Assembly (NCBI GenBank): GCA_026397725.1
Contig: JAPLUI010000178.1
Coordinates: 1 to 46,011, forward strand
Reading direction: 5' to 3'
DNA length: 46,011 nt
Source of the DNA: Verrucomicrobiota bacterium
GTDB lineage: Bacteria > Verrucomicrobiota > Verrucomicrobiia > Verrucomicrobiales > Akkermansiaceae
Position numbers and translations under genes: made by a program. Positions 45,003 through 46,011 of the stretch are shown piece by piece. Position 1 is the first letter of the stretch. Each line of letters opens with the position of its first letter. The notes under the pieces are model-generated. The model was not told the origin of the DNA. It saw only the letters and a list, made by a program, of their open reading frames with translations, and ran no database searches.

Positions 45003-45530
45003 GTGACGGCATTGAAAAAATCTCCCGGAACTCAAAAATCGGCCCCTGAAAGGCACGATGTGAATGTTGAATTTTCTGGAGTTCCCAAAGAGTTTCTGTT
45101 TTTCAATTGCCATCTGATCGAAAGATCGGGTGATTTTGTCACCATGCTTTTGGCTTTCAGTGAGCAAGGGTCGCCCGCACAGCCGGTGTTTCGGGGTGTG
45201 ATTTGGAATCACGATTTGGCCTCCCAGGTTCATGATCTTGAAAAATACCTGGAAAAAATCGGTCGCCCGAGCCCGGACCCTGACAATGCCAAGTTTCCAT
45301 CTTTGAATCTCCCGCATGTTCCGATCCCACTGAATCAGATCGGCTGTGCCTCGCGAGGAAGCTGGGGGGAGATCTCGATTCGCCAATTCTCTCACAAGGC
45401 CGCCCTTGATTTGAGAAACTCCAAGTCTGAATCCGCTACTGTTGCGGGTGTAACCCATGGAGTCTATGTGTCGCCCATCGAGGCCCACAAGCGGCTCATT
45501 TGCGATCTGATCATTAGCGCCAAGCCATGA
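45003..45530 (+). CDS. Hypothetical protein, orphan, lower GC
   Basis: I favour the GTG at 45003, giving 175 residues; an in-frame ATG at 44952 would add 17 residues over an AT-rich stretch. I recognise no family. The sequence is mixed alpha/beta in feel (EFSGVPKEFLFFNCHLIERS, VFRGVIWNHDLASQVHDLEK) with no signal peptide or membrane segment. GC is clearly lower than in the neighbours and repeats lie on both sides, so it may be a recent arrival. A longer open frame on the opposite strand runs through the repeats and looks spurious. Confidence 0.5.
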   Translation: MTALKKSPGTQKSAPERHDVNVEFSGVPKEFLFFNCHLIERSGDFVTMLLAFSEQGSPAQPVFRGVIWNHDLASQVHDLEKYLEKIGRPSPDPDNAKFPSLNLPHVPIPLNQIGCASRGSWGEISIRQFSHKAALDLRNSKSESATVAGVTHGVYVSPIEAHKRLICDLIISAKP

Positions 45531-45631
45531 TGAAATCCCCATCATCAATACGGGATTGAGGCACGCAATACCAGGACCTGGAAAAGGGGAGCATGGACGC
45601 GGCTGTGACAATTCCTGGTCTTTCTTGATCA

Positions 45632-45666
45632 TTGGAAGTTGGAAGTTGAATGTTGAATGTTGAAAT
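45632..45666 (+). repeat. Heptanucleotide tandem repeat
   Basis: Five consecutive heptamers in perfect register: TTGGAAG twice, TTGAATG twice, then TTGAAAT. The base composition differs from the two other tracts, but the seven-base period and pairwise drift between units are the same. Confidence 0.8.
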
Positions 45667-45719
45667 CTTCGGCGTGAAGAATGGTGTAGCCGCAGCTCTC
45701 CCGGTTGAACCACAGCGGG

Positions 45720-45793
45720 GTGGCTAAGTCCCGGCGCTCGCTGCGGCCCAAACATCTTCCGGGTCGTCACCAGGATTCGGCGTTCCCGTTCTC
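45720..45793 (+). repeat. Dispersed repeat 2, copy B
   Basis: This 74-base segment is about 88% identical to 38199-38273, including GTGGCTAAGTCCCGG at the start and CGTCACCAGGATTCGGCGTT near the end. One base is deleted near the 3' end relative to copy A. Confidence 0.82.
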
Positions 45794-45843
45794 TGCATCA
45801 GAACCCGGTGGGCGGGTGTGGCACCGGGAGTAACGTGGGCGCG

Positions 45844-45961
45844 ATAGGGAGCCACCACATTCTTGTGGTGGTAGCGGAAGGGCGGCCCATGAGTGCGTGC
45901 CGAAGGCTCTGTTCATGGACGTTCCTTCCGCACGACGACAGGAATGTCGTCGCTCCCTAAC
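45844..45961. repeat. Inverted pair of REP-like elements (BIME-like)
   Basis: The left element (45844-45882) and right element (45924-45961, inverted) share the form TAGGGAGC, an eight-base palindrome stem with a four-base loop, then GCGGAAGG. The stems are CCACCACA/TGTGGTGG on the left and CGACGACA/TGTCGTCG on the right, so stem bases differ while pairing is kept. A 41-base spacer separates them. This is the layout of REP pairs mobilised by RAYT transposases. Confidence 0.78.
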
Positions 45962-46011
45962 GGGCATCCTCGGAGCCAAGTTGCTCGGGAGGGGCGTGCC
46001 TGCCGCGAGAC

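Larger units (their letters stand above)
45531..46011. other. Terminal repeat-rich non-coding region
   Basis: It contains a GATGA/TCATC stem right after the orphan gene, five heptamers (45632-45666), a copy of dispersed repeat 2 (45720-45793) and a pair of inverted REP-like elements (45844-45961). No gene is supported. Confidence 0.7.

Noticed and set aside
44886..45770. A 294-codon - strand open frame overlapping the orphan gene
   Set aside because: It starts inside dispersed repeat 2, runs through the heptamer tract and has no protein-like pattern; the + strand frame is more convincing though itself uncertain.

Overview
The window is high-GC bacterial chromosome, most likely from a member of the Verrucomicrobiota. 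This rests on gene content, not on a database search. The pointers are Na+/sugar SSS symporters beside sugar genes, a Tat-exported TIM-barrel isomerase-like protein, a type II secretion cluster rich in Pro/Gly repeats, secreted proteins with calcium-type D-x-D-x-D-G repeats and a 'GFYRLR'-type C-terminus, and a carboxynorspermidine dehydrogenase. No rRNA, tRNA, CRISPR array or intact mobile element was seen.

Region 1 (about 0.4-10.9 kb, + strand) is an L-arabinose catabolic locus. It holds a UROD-fold protein with an MtaA-like zinc motif, an SSS symporter, araB, araA, araD and a second SSS symporter with a large inserted loop. A strong hairpin closes the block. A separately promoted, Tat-exported sugar isomerase-like protein follows. 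AraA, AraB and AraD together take L-arabinose to D-xylulose 5-phosphate, and the symporters are the likely uptake systems. No regulator is visible. A frameshifted remnant of a REP-associated (RAYT) transposase lies just after this region.

Region 2 (11.3-20.2 kb, - strand) is a type II secretion/pseudopilus operon read gspG-H-I-J-K-L-M-like, an uncharacterised exported protein, then gspD. The gspE ATPase and gspF platform genes are absent. Three of the proteins carry independent low-complexity Pro/Gly/Gln repeats.

Region 3 (20.4-24.4 kb, + strand) holds a carboxynorspermidine dehydrogenase-like gene, a secreted calcium-repeat protein and an RNase D-like exonuclease.

Region 4 (24.5-32 kb) holds gyrB and gyrA with a two-gene nucleotidyltransferase/partner module between them. 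This module resembles a toxin-antitoxin pair and is my main candidate for an undescribed system. The gyrA stop codon lies inside a perfect 25-bp inverted repeat that also separates gyrA from a convergent MoeB-rhodanese gene.

Region 5 (32-46 kb) holds a secreted alpha-helical protein, pccB-pccA-type acyl-CoA carboxylase genes with a phytase-like esterase gene, an HI0933-type flavoprotein, a parallel beta-helix protein with a dockerin-like C-terminus next to a cohesin-like secreted protein, a convergent metallo-beta-lactamase-fold hydrolase, and an orphan small protein. The gaps here are full of dispersed and inverted repeats. Degenerate heptanucleotide tandem repeats occur in three gaps across the window, and the word GTTAG/CTAAC looks over-used for such a GC-rich sequence.
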